From NCBI RefSeq assembly GCF_002374315.1, contig NZ_NWUX01000032.1, forward strand, positions 1 through 38,970: a stretch of 38,970 nt of DNA, in the 5' to 3' direction. Below the pieces are notes generated by a model. It ran no database searches, had not been told where the DNA came from, and saw only the letters and a program-made list of their open reading frames with translations. Source of the stretch: Vreelandella nigrificans (GTDB lineage Bacteria; Pseudomonadota; Gammaproteobacteria; Pseudomonadales; Halomonadaceae). Below, piece after piece: positions 30,996-38,970 of this stretch. The position numbers and the translations under genes were made by a program. Each line of letters starts with the position of its first letter. Within the stretch, counting starts at the first letter, position 1.

Positions 30996-33907
30996 TGTCC
31001 AAGTTCGACGACCTGATGAACCGGCTGTTTGGCAGCGCCCCGGCCGGCGACAGCGAGCCCGGCCAGACGCAGGAAGCCGTGCTTTCAGGCCGGGATAAGG
31101 CCGAATGGGACGAGACGCCAGCGGCCGAGCCCGAAGCGCTGGCCGCGCTCAGCAGCGACGTTCACGGCCGGCCGCTGGCCCTGCCCCGGGGCAAGGCGCC
31201 TTCCGTGGCCGAGCTGCGCGCGCACTTCCGCCGGGCGCCCTCGTTCAGCAACTACCTGCCCTGGGTGGAGTACCTGCCCGAGTCGGGCTGCTTTCTGCTG
31301 GAAGATGGCGTCTCGGTGGGGGTGGTGGCCGAGGTCTTCCCCATTGCCACCGAGGGCCGCGCCCCGGAGTCCCTGGAAGCGATTCGCGACCAGATCGAGG
31401 CCGCCTTGCAGGACAGCCTGCCGGAGTATGAGCAGCACCCTTGGGTGGTGCAGCTCTTCGTCAAGGATGAGGTCGACGCCCGCCCGGACCTGGAGCGCAT
31501 GCGCGACTATGTGCGCCCCCGGGCCCGGGAAGCCGAGTTCACCCAGGACTGGCTGGCGAGCATGGGCGCCCACCTCAAGGCGATCTCCAAGCCGGGCGGG
31601 CTGTTCCAGGATGACGGGGTGACCCAGACCCGCTGGCGGGGCCAGACCCGTCGCACGCGCCTGGTGCTCTACCGCTGGCTCGGCAAGAAGCGCCAGGCGG
31701 GGGAGCGTCAGCGGGGGCTCTCCCCCGAGCAGGCCGCCAATCAGGTCTACGACCGGCTGGCCGCCGCGCTGCACGGCGCGGGACTGCGTCTGGAGCGCTA
31801 CGACGGGCGCGCCTTTCACCGCTGGATGCTGCCGCGCTTCAACCCGCGGCCGCGGCTGGCCCCCGATGACCCGGCGCGCTTCTACGCCCTGTGCGACTAC
31901 CCCGAGGACGCCGGTGACGTGGCCTGGAACTACGACCTGGCCGAGGGAATGCTCTTCAACTCGCCCCGGTGCGATGTGGAGACCGGGCTCTGGTGGTTCG
32001 ATGGGCTGCCTCAGTGCTGCGTGGTGGTGGAGGAGATGCGCCGGGCCCCGGTGGTGGGCCATCTCACCGGCGAGGTGCGCCGCTCCGATGGCCAGGCGAG
32101 CAACGCCCTGATGGACAAGCTGCCCGAGGGCACCGAGGCGGTGCTGACCATCGTGGCGACGCCCCAGGAGCCCCTGGAGGACCATATCAACCGCCTGCAT
32201 AGCAAGGCGGTGGGCGACAGCGTGCTGGCCCGCCAGGTGCGCGAAGACTGCGACACCGCCCGCCGCTACCTGGGCCAGAACCACAAGCTCTACCAGAGCG
32301 CCCTGGCCTTCACCCTGATGGGCGAGGACGAGCAGGACCTTCAGCAGCGCAGCATGGAGCTGGCCACACAGCTGCTGCAGGTCAATCTCTCGCCGGTGGA
32401 CCCGGAAGACGAGGTCGCCGGCCTGAACACCTACCTGCGCTGGCTGCCGATGAACTTCGACCCGGAGCAGGATCGCAAGAACCGCTGGTACACCCAGTTC
32501 AATTACGTCCACCACCTGGCCAATCTGGCACCGGTGTTCGGGCGCGGCCGCGGGACCGGCCACCCCGGCATGACCTTCTTCAACCGCGGCGGCGAGACCT
32601 TCAGCTTCGACCCGCTGAACCTCGAGGACCGCTCGGCCAACGCCCACATGCTGGTGTTCGGCCCCACCGGCGCCGGCAAGTCGGCCACCCTGAACGGCGT
32701 GCTGAGCCAGGTCATGGCCATGCACCGCCCGCGGCTTTTCATCATCGAGGTGGGCAACAGCTTCGGGCTGCTGGGCCAGTATTTCGAACGCAAGGGAATG
32801 AGCGTCAACCAGGTCAAGCTGTCACCGGGCTGCGGGGCCAGGCTGCCGCCGTTCGCGGCGGCCACGCGGCTGCTGGAGAACGAGGTGGAGGAGCGGCGTC
32901 TGGCCCGGGACGCCGAGGACGCCAACCCCTTCGAGGAGGCGCCCTTGGAAGAGGACGAGGAGCAGCCCGATGAGGAGCGCGACCTGCTGGGCGAGATGGA
33001 GATCACCGCCCGGCTGATGATCACCGGCGGGGATCCCAAGGAGGAGCGGGAGTTTCGCCGCGCCGACCGGCGCATGGTGCGCGACGCTATCTACCGGGCG
33101 GCGGAGCGCTGCCGGGAAGAGGGCCGCGACTGCATGACCCAGGACGTGCGCGAGGCGCTCTATGCGATCTCACGCGATACGGAGATCCCCGAGGAGCGGC
33201 AGCGCCGCGCCTACGACATGGGCGAGGCCATGGGGCTGTTCTGCGACGGCTTCGACGGCGAGGTGTTCAACCGCCCCGGTACCGCCTGGCCCGAGTGCGA
33301 CGTGACCATCATCGACCTGGCCCACTTCGCCCGGGAGGGCTACGAGGCCCAGCTCGCCCTGGCGGTGATCAGCGTGACCAACATGATCACCAACCTGGCC
33401 GAGCGCGACCAGTACAGCGGGCGGCCCATCGTCCAGGTCATCGACGAGTGCCACCTGCTCACCGTCAACCCGCTGCTCAGCCCCTATCTGGTCAAGGTGG
33501 GCAAGATGGGCCGCAAGCTCTCCCACTGGATCTGGATGGCCACCCAGAACCTCGAGGACTTCCCGGACGCGGCCCGCAAGCTGCTCAACATGATCGAGTT
33601 CTGGCTGTGCCTCTACATGCCCCCGGACGAGATCGAGCAGGTGAGCCGCTTCAAGGAGCTCACCGCCACCCAGCGCAAACTGATGGCCTCCGCCACCAAG
33701 GTCTCGAAGAAGTACACCGAGGGGGTGGTGCTGTCGGGGCGCCTGGAAGCGCTGTTCCGGGTGGTTCTCCCAAACCTTTATTTGACCTTGGCGTCGACTG
33801 AGGGGGTGGAGAAAGTCGAGCGCATGCAGGTGATGAGAGAGCGAGGTTGCTCAGAGATTGATGCGGCATTGTATATCTCGCAGGTGATAGGCTCAGCCGC
33901 GGGATGA
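30995..33907 (+). CDS. traC: VirB4/TraC-type conjugative transfer ATPase (TIGR03744, PFL_4706 family)
   Basis: This 970-residue ATPase powers pilus biogenesis and transfer at the inner membrane. Walker A GPTGAGKS is at 556-563 and Walker B VQVIDECHLL has Asp817 and Glu818. The N-terminal 450 residues form the TraC-type domain, and an acidic insert lies near 645-665. The family's C-terminal signature MRERGCSEIDAALYI is present, so the gene is complete. Base use changes sharply about 150 bases before the stop (from near 33760), from GC-rich to mixed composition, while the protein remains family-like. That pattern indicates a recombination joint within the gene. Confidence 0.93.
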   Translation: MSKFDDLMNRLFGSAPAGDSEPGQTQEAVLSGRDKAEWDETPAAEPEALAALSSDVHGRPLALPRGKAPSVAELRAHFRRAPSFSNYLPWVEYLPESGCFLLEDGVSVGVVAEVFPIATEGRAPESLEAIRDQIEAALQDSLPEYEQHPWVVQLFVKDEVDARPDLERMRDYVRPRAREAEFTQDWLASMGAHLKAISKPGGLFQDDGVTQTRWRGQTRRTRLVLYRWLGKKRQAGERQRGLSPEQAANQVYDRLAAALHGAGLRLERYDGRAFHRWMLPRFNPRPRLAPDDPARFYALCDYPEDAGDVAWNYDLAEGMLFNSPRCDVETGLWWFDGLPQCCVVVEEMRRAPVVGHLTGEVRRSDGQASNALMDKLPEGTEAVLTIVATPQEPLEDHINRLHSKAVGDSVLARQVREDCDTARRYLGQNHKLYQSALAFTLMGEDEQDLQQRSMELATQLLQVNLSPVDPEDEVAGLNTYLRWLPMNFDPEQDRKNRWYTQFNYVHHLANLAPVFGRGRGTGHPGMTFFNRGGETFSFDPLNLEDRSANAHMLVFGPTGAGKSATLNGVLSQVMAMHRPRLFIIEVGNSFGLLGQYFERKGMSVNQVKLSPGCGARLPPFAAATRLLENEVEERRLARDAEDANPFEEAPLEEDEEQPDEERDLLGEMEITARLMITGGDPKEEREFRRADRRMVRDAIYRAAERCREEGRDCMTQDVREALYAISRDTEIPEERQRRAYDMGEAMGLFCDGFDGEVFNRPGTAWPECDVTIIDLAHFAREGYEAQLALAVISVTNMITNLAERDQYSGRPIVQVIDECHLLTVNPLLSPYLVKVGKMGRKLSHWIWMATQNLEDFPDAARKLLNMIEFWLCLYMPPDEIEQVSRFKELTATQRKLMASATKVSKKYTEGVVLSGRLEALFRVVLPNLYLTLASTEGVEKVERMQVMRERGCSEIDAALYISQVIGSAAG

Positions 33908-34265
33908 ATCATTATAATTACCCGGCAAGCTGAGGTAGTTAAACATCAATTTAATGTGGCGGAGTGGGTTAAGGGGGGTGGAAGATACGGCTAATGCAGA
34001 AAGCTCCATTATGGTTAAATACTACACAATGGATATTAATATATTAATACTCACCTGTGTATATATTTTTAAGTCATTGAAATATATAGATTTAAATTAG
34101 CAATTGGCTGTCAGAGGAAAACAAAAAACCAAATATAAGTATTTAAATTATACTAAAGTATAGTGATGGCCGGGTGCTTAAGTGTCTAGCATTAAAGTGT
34201 GGTCGATTTTTTGGCCATCGTATTTGGGCAAGTTATATATAAACATAAAAGATGGATGCGTGGTT
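33908..34265. other. AT-rich intergenic region before the nitrilase operon
   Basis: 358 bases, strongly AT-rich. A perfect dyad TATACT-AA-AGTATA occupies 34149-34162 and could be an operator overlapping a -10 element. No GG-N10-GC sigma-54 promoter was found on the plus strand by eye. The region marks the left edge of the cargo. Confidence 0.5.
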
Positions 34266-34520
34266 ATGAAAAGAAAACTAATGATGTGGATTGTGGCTGC
34301 TTGGTTTGTACTGGTTAATGCCGGGCAATTCTATCCTCCGTTAAACACTGTTGAACCATATGTGCTGGGAGTGCCTTTTAACCTCGCATGGATTTGGGGA
34401 TTTAACGGCTTGATGACGCTTTATCTGATATATTGTGCTAGTTGCGGATTTGAATCGCATGATGTTGACGAAAAAGAAGCGTATAAATTCGCTAAGGAGC
34501 AAGGGATTAGGGGGCTATAA
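34266..34520 (+). CDS. Small membrane protein, DUF3311-like symporter partner
   Basis: An 84-residue protein with two transmembrane segments (about 5-22 and 38-60). The segment FYPPLNTVEPYVLGVPFNLAW fits DUF3311, small membrane proteins encoded directly before sodium:solute symporters and thought to assist them. An upstream ATG at 34182 would add 28 unlikely residues. Its TAA overlaps the symporter ATG, so they are translationally coupled. Confidence 0.7.
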   Translation: MKRKLMMWIVAAWFVLVNAGQFYPPLNTVEPYVLGVPFNLAWIWGFNGLMTLYLIYCASCGFESHDVDEKEAYKFAKEQGIRGL

Positions 34521-36064
34521 TGAATAATATGGCTATAATGGTTGTTATAGGCCTGGTTCTGTCTAGTCTGGCCTATTTGGTAATATTCTATATCGGCTAC
34601 AAGCGAACAAACAGGAAGTCCGTTGAAAGTTTCTATATGGGAGGGCGAGATTTTGGAGGAGTGATTCTATTCTTAACAATAGGTGCATCTTGGTTCAGCA
34701 TGTGGTTCCTTTTAGGTGCTCCAGGTTCCTTCTACACACATGGCTCTGGGTTCAGTACGTTCTTCATACTTAATATTTTGCTTGGGTTAATGTTTTTTGT
34801 GTATGGGAGAAGAATGTGGGTTCTAGGAAAAATTTTCAATTACACCACCCCCGGCGATCTTTTAGAGCACTATTACCAAAGTAGAGCAATCAAAACTGTC
34901 TCGGCGGTATTGAATATATATTTGCTTTTTCCTTACATCGGGATTCAGTTGCTGGGCGCGGGGCTTGCTTTTGAAGCAATTGGAAGCTCGTTTTGGTTAG
35001 GTGTTAGCACAATGATTGTGCTTGTAACCCTGTACAGCGTTTTTGGAGGTATCAAGGCTGTAGCGATGAAGGATGCTCTTCAGGGGCTTCTTTATATGAT
35101 TTTTACATGGGTTGTGGCGGTATGGCTCGTCAAAAGTGGCGTCACTGGATTTGATAGCTTAAAAGCCTTGTTCTCTTCAGTGGATTCAGCACACCCTAGT
35201 TTTTTAAAGTTCCCAGGTGAGTCAGGATATTTCACTCCCGCTAACTGGTTTGGGTTTGCAGCTATATATGTCTTTGCTGGTGTTTGCCTGCCACATCTGT
35301 GGACAAGATTTTATATGGCAAAAAATATGGACGTTTTCAAAACTGTGACAGTGGGCCATATTGCATTTGCGAGCTGGGGGTTTGTACCAATACTTATAAT
35401 TGCCCTTTTAGGCAAGATGATCTTGCCTGATATCGAGCGAGTAGATCAAATCTTCCCGCTATTGCTTCTTGAGTACTCTTCTATCCTAGGTGTTGTGCTA
35501 ATTGTATGCGCTTTTGCGGCAGCAATGAGCACTATTGACTCCCAAAATATTGCCATGGGCACTGTATTTACAAAAGATATTTGGTTGTCTTTAGTGAAGC
35601 AAGACAGTAGCGAACGCCTTCAGATGTTGGTGGGTAGAATTTCAACAGTGGTCTTAATGGCTATATCTGTTGTATGGACCTTTACGTCGGAAGGCTCGAT
35701 TCTGACATTGTCAATGATTGCTTTTACTTCTGCTGCATTGCTTTTTATGCCTCTTACAGGAGCGCTTTTTTACAAAAAAGCTGGTAAGTACTCTGCTGTA
35801 TATAGCATGTTGGCTGGAGCGTTTGTTTTAGTTGCGTTCACCTATTTTGCTGATAGCCCTTATGGGGTTCATAGTGGAGTTTACGCATTGTTAGCTCAAG
35901 CAGTGGTGTTTTTTGGGCTTGCGCAGTTTGAAAGATACGATAAAGACTCTCACTCAAAGGGATATCATTCGCTGGTGAATGGAGCCATAAGCGGTAAGTT
36001 TGATAAGAAAAGATCCCTGTCCCCTTCTTTTGATGGTCATGGCAACAAGGAGTTGATCAAATGA
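34520..36064 (+). CDS. Sodium:solute symporter (SSS family)
   Basis: A 514-residue transporter with about 13 transmembrane helices. Family marks are SVESFYMGGRDFG (34-46), SVFGGIKAVAMKDALQG (173-189) and AAAMSTIDSQNIAMG (333-347), where the Ser/Thr of the last motif help bind sodium. It should import an organic solute with Na+. Fusion in one overlapping operon with a nitrilase suggests the substrate is a nitrile-containing or related carboxylate, but specificity cannot be read from the sequence. Composition is AT-rich compared with the ICE backbone, consistent with later acquisition. Confidence 0.9.
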   Translation: MNNMAIMVVIGLVLSSLAYLVIFYIGYKRTNRKSVESFYMGGRDFGGVILFLTIGASWFSMWFLLGAPGSFYTHGSGFSTFFILNILLGLMFFVYGRRMWVLGKIFNYTTPGDLLEHYYQSRAIKTVSAVLNIYLLFPYIGIQLLGAGLAFEAIGSSFWLGVSTMIVLVTLYSVFGGIKAVAMKDALQGLLYMIFTWVVAVWLVKSGVTGFDSLKALFSSVDSAHPSFLKFPGESGYFTPANWFGFAAIYVFAGVCLPHLWTRFYMAKNMDVFKTVTVGHIAFASWGFVPILIIALLGKMILPDIERVDQIFPLLLLEYSSILGVVLIVCAFAAAMSTIDSQNIAMGTVFTKDIWLSLVKQDSSERLQMLVGRISTVVLMAISVVWTFTSEGSILTLSMIAFTSAALLFMPLTGALFYKKAGKYSAVYSMLAGAFVLVAFTYFADSPYGVHSGVYALLAQAVVFFGLAQFERYDKDSHSKGYHSLVNGAISGKFDKKRSLSPSFDGHGNKELIK

Positions 36065-37041
36065 AATATAAAGTAGCATCTATAATAGCCTCCCCTGCTG
36101 TTCTGGACATCTCTGGAACTGTTGATAAGTGTTGCTCGCTAATTAGAGAGGCATCTGAGGGCGGGGCCAAGCTGGTAGTTTTTCCTGAGACATTCCTTCC
36201 CATGTATCCTTGGTGGGTATGGATGGGCATTGATAATGTAAGAAAGCTTGAATTATACAATAAGCTATTTGAAAACTCGATCTCTATCCGAGATGACCAC
36301 ATAAAACGAATTTGCTATCAAGCCAGGGTAGATAAAGTCCATGTGGTGGTCGGGGTTAATGAAGTCGATGGTGGTACTCTATACAATAGCCAAGTTTTCA
36401 TTAACAATGAGGGGGCGGTAATAGGGGTTAGGAGAAAGCTTGTACCGACTGGAGAAGAGAGAACAGTTTGGGGGCGTGGTGATGGCAGTGACTTGTTTGT
36501 GATGGAGAGTGATATTGGTAAGTTGGGTGGATTGATTTGCTATGAGAACTCTATGGCGCTGTCAAGGTATGCTTTATATAGTCAGGGGGTTCAGCTATAT
36601 GTAGCAAATTGGCCTGGGTCTAACTTTAAAAGCCAGCCCAGAGATAGAACAAAGACCATTGATACCGTCTGTAGATTTGTTGCTTTCGAAGGACAAACTT
36701 TTGTTGTGGCTTCTTCATCTACTGTAAGTAAAGATGAAGTGGATTTTTATACTGAGATTTGCCCGGAGGTCGCTGGGAGCTTTGCTGTAGGTGGTGGAAT
36801 AGCTGCAATATACAATCCATTTGGAGAGCCTGTGTCAGACCCTATTACTGACCAGGAAGGTATCTGCTACGGTGAAGTTGATACTGACTTGATCGTTCAA
36901 GCTAAGCATATGATAGACAGTGTCGGCCACTATGCAAGGCCAGATGTTGCTCAGTTGCACCTTGATGCGGTTCGTAAGCGACCCGTAGTTGGTGAGAAGG
37001 CAAGTCAACCACCGGAAATTAAGTTTGATTTTGATTCTTGA
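36061..37041 (+). CDS. Nitrilase (carbon-nitrogen hydrolase superfamily)
   Basis: A 326-residue enzyme that should hydrolyse a nitrile to the acid and ammonia. The catalytic triad is visible: Glu43 (VVFPETFLPMYP), Lys126 (RRKLVPTGEERTVWGRGDGS) and Cys160 (GGLICYENSMALSRY). The segments after Lys and Cys are those of true nitrilases and not amidases, although CYEN replaces the more usual CWEN. The ATG overlaps the symporter stop (ATGA). It ends before a strong terminator. Natural substrate unknown. Confidence 0.9.
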   Translation: MKYKVASIIASPAVLDISGTVDKCCSLIREASEGGAKLVVFPETFLPMYPWWVWMGIDNVRKLELYNKLFENSISIRDDHIKRICYQARVDKVHVVVGVNEVDGGTLYNSQVFINNEGAVIGVRRKLVPTGEERTVWGRGDGSDLFVMESDIGKLGGLICYENSMALSRYALYSQGVQLYVANWPGSNFKSQPRDRTKTIDTVCRFVAFEGQTFVVASSSTVSKDEVDFYTEICPEVAGSFAVGGGIAAIYNPFGEPVSDPITDQEGICYGEVDTDLIVQAKHMIDSVGHYARPDVAQLHLDAVRKRPVVGEKASQPPEIKFDFDS

Positions 37042-37070
37042 TATGGAGGTTTAGACAAAATATTAAACTT

Positions 37071-37106
37071 GGGCGGCTAACCCCTTTTTGGCCGCCCCCT
37101 TTTTTT
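37071..37106 (+). terminator. Terminator of the nitrilase operon
   Basis: GGGCGGC (37071-37077) pairs with GCCGCCC (37091-37097), followed by a run of seven T. The stem overlaps the last codons of the convergent regulator gene, whose stop is at 37077-37079. Confidence 0.82.
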
Positions 37107-38483
37107 CAAGGGAACTGAAAATTTCTGTGCTTTTCTTACTGCAGAAGCTTGGCTTATTCCTAAGGCTTTTGCTACTAGCTGAGATGTTTTGTACCTTGAA
37201 AAAGCTTTTTCTATTATTGACTTCTCATGTTCATACAGCATTGATTGGAGTGTCGTATTTTTTGTATTTCTTTGGGTTTTTAATGCGTCGGCTTTATGCG
37301 TTAAGTTGTCAGATAACCAGCCGTCATCAGCAAGAATATATAGGCGCTCAATAGTGTTTTTTAGTTCCTTTACATTTCCCTTCCATGGTCTTTGTAAGAA
37401 GTCATAAATTGTGCTGGACGGTATTCGAAGTTCTTTTCCATACTTGTTAATTAATCTGTCAAGGAAATGCTTTGTGAGAAGGGGGATGTCTTCTGGCCTT
37501 TCTTTTAGAGGGGGGATTTCAATGGTAAATACTGAATAGCTGAGGAGGGGGTGCTTGGAGTTTATGGAGCTATCGCCATCAGTTTTTTGTGCTGTAGAGG
37601 AGATTATTCTAATGGAATCTGCGTTACCCAGGTTGTTGGGTGATGGTTTCTTGTTCAGTCTTTCTATAGTCTCAATAATCTCTGATTGCAAAGGCTTGGG
37701 GAGTTGGTCTGCGTTTTCTACATATAGCACTCCACCTTGCGAGGCCTCAATTAAACTGGCATTGTTGGATATGCTCTGGCCATGTTCGCCGTGTGTGTGA
37801 TGGCCAAAGAGCTCCATGATTAAAAGCTCAGCAGGGAGGGTGCAGTTGATCTTAATAAAAGGTCTTTGCGATCTTTCGCTGTTTTCATGAATCAACCTGG
37901 CTATCATTTCTTTCCCAGATCCCTTTTCGCCACTTATAGTTATAGGGCTGTCATACTTTGAAAGCCTGGTTGATGTTTGGATTACATCTTGCATTCTATG
38001 GCTGGCGGCGATTATCCCGTCGCTGCGGAATAGCTTCATTTTCAGCTCTTTTAGCTCCTTCTCATATGCCGCTTGCGTAGCTTCAAGAAACTCTATTTTA
38101 TCCTTAAGTTTATTGAGCTCGGTTATGTCTCTGACGTTCGTGATGACTTTTTGTATTTTCCCATCATTCCCGAATATTGGGGAGGCAGTAACCATTGTAA
38201 TTACGCCAGTATGCACCTTTTGAATTATTGTAACCACTTCTTTTTTTTCTATAGCTATAAGTGTGGCGCTTTTGTCAAATACTCCTTGCTCCACCAAATC
38301 TTGCATATTTTTCCCTTCAACCAATTGTTTTTCCAGCCTTGTTATTCTGGGGATAGAGTTGTTGACAAATAAAGTTTTTCCTTCTCCATCAGTGATCCAA
38401 ACCCCATCATATGAAAAGTTTATGGCGGAGATAAACTCTTGCAGCGAAATTTCTGTGTTGGTCTTTGAACCTTTGTTGGGCAC
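37077..38483 (-). CDS. PAS/AAA+ transcription regulator of sigma-54 activator type lacking GAFTGA
   Basis: A 468-residue regulator with a PAS sensor (about 15-122), a coiled linker (125-150), an AAA+ domain (about 155-385) and a C-terminal helix-turn-helix (about 430-455, TSQLVAKALGISQASAVRKA). Walker A is GEKGSGKE (185-192), and PPLKERPEDIP and PWKGNVKELKNTIERL are typical of NtrC-like proteins. Where activators have ELFGHEKGAFTGA it reads ELFGHHTHGEHGQ, so the sigma-54 contact loop is absent. Walker B is changed to VLYVENAD. It therefore resembles TyrR-like proteins that repress or act with sigma-70. The start is GTG 38483. Convergent with the nitrilase operon, it probably controls it in response to a ligand bound by PAS. 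Confidence 0.85.
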   Translation of the reverse strand: MPNKGSKTNTEISLQEFISAINFSYDGVWITDGEGKTLFVNNSIPRITRLEKQLVEGKNMQDLVEQGVFDKSATLIAIEKKEVVTIIQKVHTGVITMVTASPIFGNDGKIQKVITNVRDITELNKLKDKIEFLEATQAAYEKELKELKMKLFRSDGIIAASHRMQDVIQTSTRLSKYDSPITISGEKGSGKEMIARLIHENSERSQRPFIKINCTLPAELLIMELFGHHTHGEHGQSISNNASLIEASQGGVLYVENADQLPKPLQSEIIETIERLNKKPSPNNLGNADSIRIISSTAQKTDGDSSINSKHPLLSYSVFTIEIPPLKERPEDIPLLTKHFLDRLINKYGKELRIPSSTIYDFLQRPWKGNVKELKNTIERLYILADDGWLSDNLTHKADALKTQRNTKNTTLQSMLYEHEKSIIEKAFSRYKTSQLVAKALGISQASAVRKAQKFSVPLKKRGRPKRG

Positions 38484-38671
38484 GGTTTCTTTTTCTCTCT
38501 TTGGGAATGATTTCGGCTGAATATTGTTTGAGTCCAGCCTTCGCCTAGTTTGGTTTTGCTGGTGTCACGTTATCCATTCGTTTCTTGTCGAGAGCTAGCC
38601 TTAAGTCTGTTAATAAAAAATCACACTCCTCCTGCCTGGATTTGAGCCTTTGCTATTTGCCGCCACGTGGC
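38484..38671. other. Intergenic region upstream of the regulator
   Basis: 188 bases with no convincing gene. It should hold the promoter of the regulator and the breakpoint at which the mvaT-like gene was truncated (near 38690). No insertion-sequence end is recognisable. Confidence 0.4.
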
Positions 38672-38818
38672 TCAGAGAAGTCCGGTACGGTTCACCTCGA
38701 GCTTGTCACAGAACTCCAGCCCGGCTTTGAGGCGGTCCTCGTTCTTCAGCTTCTCGAGCTCTTTTTGGAGCTTGTTAAATTGCTGCCCCTTCTGCATATA
38801 GGTGTTGGTAATGGACAT
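38672..38818 (-). pseudogene. Truncated MvaT/H-NS-like gene (N-terminal part only)
   Basis: The first 40 residues (MSITNTYMQKGQQFNKLQKE...LKAGLEFCDKL) match the N-terminal oligomerisation coiled coil of MvaT-family xenogeneic silencers. After about residue 40 the sequence becomes unrelated and stops at residue 48, so the DNA-binding C-terminal domain is gone. GAGGAG lies before ATG 38818 and a promoter is visible upstream, so a 48-residue peptide could still be made and might interfere with host MvaT oligomers. I infer that the cargo insertion cut the gene. Confidence 0.6.
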
Positions 38819-38851
38819 GCATCTCCTCGTGTTGGGTGAGTGTTGAAGGCA

Positions 38852-38880
38852 AGTATGGTGGATGCCGTTATTTGAATCAA
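38852..38880 (-). promoter_or_regulatory. Likely sigma-70 promoter of the mvaT-like gene
   Basis: On the minus strand TTGATT (38880-38875) and CATACT (38857-38852) are spaced by 17 bases, each close to consensus, about 35 bases before the start codon. Confidence 0.5.
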
Positions 38881-38970
38881 TGCCTCTCTTCAACCCGCCT
38901 TATTCATGAGGCCGGCCTGAAAACGAAGATGGCGAGTGGTTTTCTCTTGTAGAATCAGAATGTTCCTGCC

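Noticed and set aside
33955..33985. tRNA-like string GTGGCGGAGTGGGTTAAGG after the VirB4 gene
   Set aside because: It recalls the start of a tRNA-Ser D arm, but no anticodon arm, T arm or acceptor pairing follows.
34182..34265. Upstream ATG for the DUF3311-like gene
   Set aside because: The extra 28 residues are not family-like and disturb the N-terminal membrane segment; ATG 34266 gives the usual size.

Overview
The window is mostly the left two thirds of a PFGI-1/SXT-type integrative and conjugative element (ICE) from a GC-rich gammaproteobacterium. The conserved ICE gene set, a tRNA-Thr attachment fragment and an MvaT-type H-NS fragment fit a Halomonas- or Pseudomonas-like host, but nothing in the sequence fixes the genus. 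Three composition zones are visible by eye: about 1-4000 is intermediate in GC, 4100 to about 33760 is GC-rich, and about 33770-38650 is AT-rich.

Region 1 (1-3961) begins with the last codons and terminal repeat of an IS3-family insertion sequence. It then holds a small secreted FxLYD-like protein, a MobH relaxase (TraI, PFL_4751 type) and an overlapping tyrosine integrase. It closes on a 52-bp copy of the 3' half of a tRNA-Thr(UGU) gene, the attachment site. The next gene, parA, is normally at the opposite end of such an element. The order integrase - att - parA therefore means two ICEs in head-to-tail tandem or a circular form.

Region 2 (4100-19264) is the maintenance module: parA, a DnaB-type helicase, small genes including a HicA-like protein, a 634-aa ParB, DUF2857, an STY4528-type replication protein, PFL_4669, DUF3158, ssb, a lipoprotein, topB, the STY4534 replication protein and several small unknowns. 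It also carries the most striking non-coding features. These are a 22-copy, about 50-bp-periodic palindrome array (11729-12785) with stray copies before parB and beside att, a cluster of GTTCTC/GAGAAC hexamers inside the replication gene, and a family of two-tier hairpin leaders in front of four consecutive small genes.

Region 3 (19265-33907) is the mating-pair formation operon: pilL, a coiled-coil membrane protein, PFL_4693, a lytic transglycosylase, PFL_4695, the TraD coupling protein, PFL_4697, RAQPRD, PFL_4701/4702/4703/4704/4705-type proteins, a lipoprotein and the VirB4-type ATPase. Genes overlap or nearly touch throughout. The leader before pilL can fold so that it hides the ribosome binding site.

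Region 4 (33908-38970) is AT-rich cargo lying where further transfer genes are expected. It has a small DUF3311-like membrane protein, a sodium:solute symporter and a nitrilase in one overlapping operon, then a convergent PAS/AAA+ regulator that lacks the GAFTGA loop, then a truncated mvaT-like gene. Together these suggest uptake and hydrolysis of a nitrile-type solute. The strongest candidate for an undescribed system is the partition/replication module, with ParB and the palindrome array as a likely centromere.
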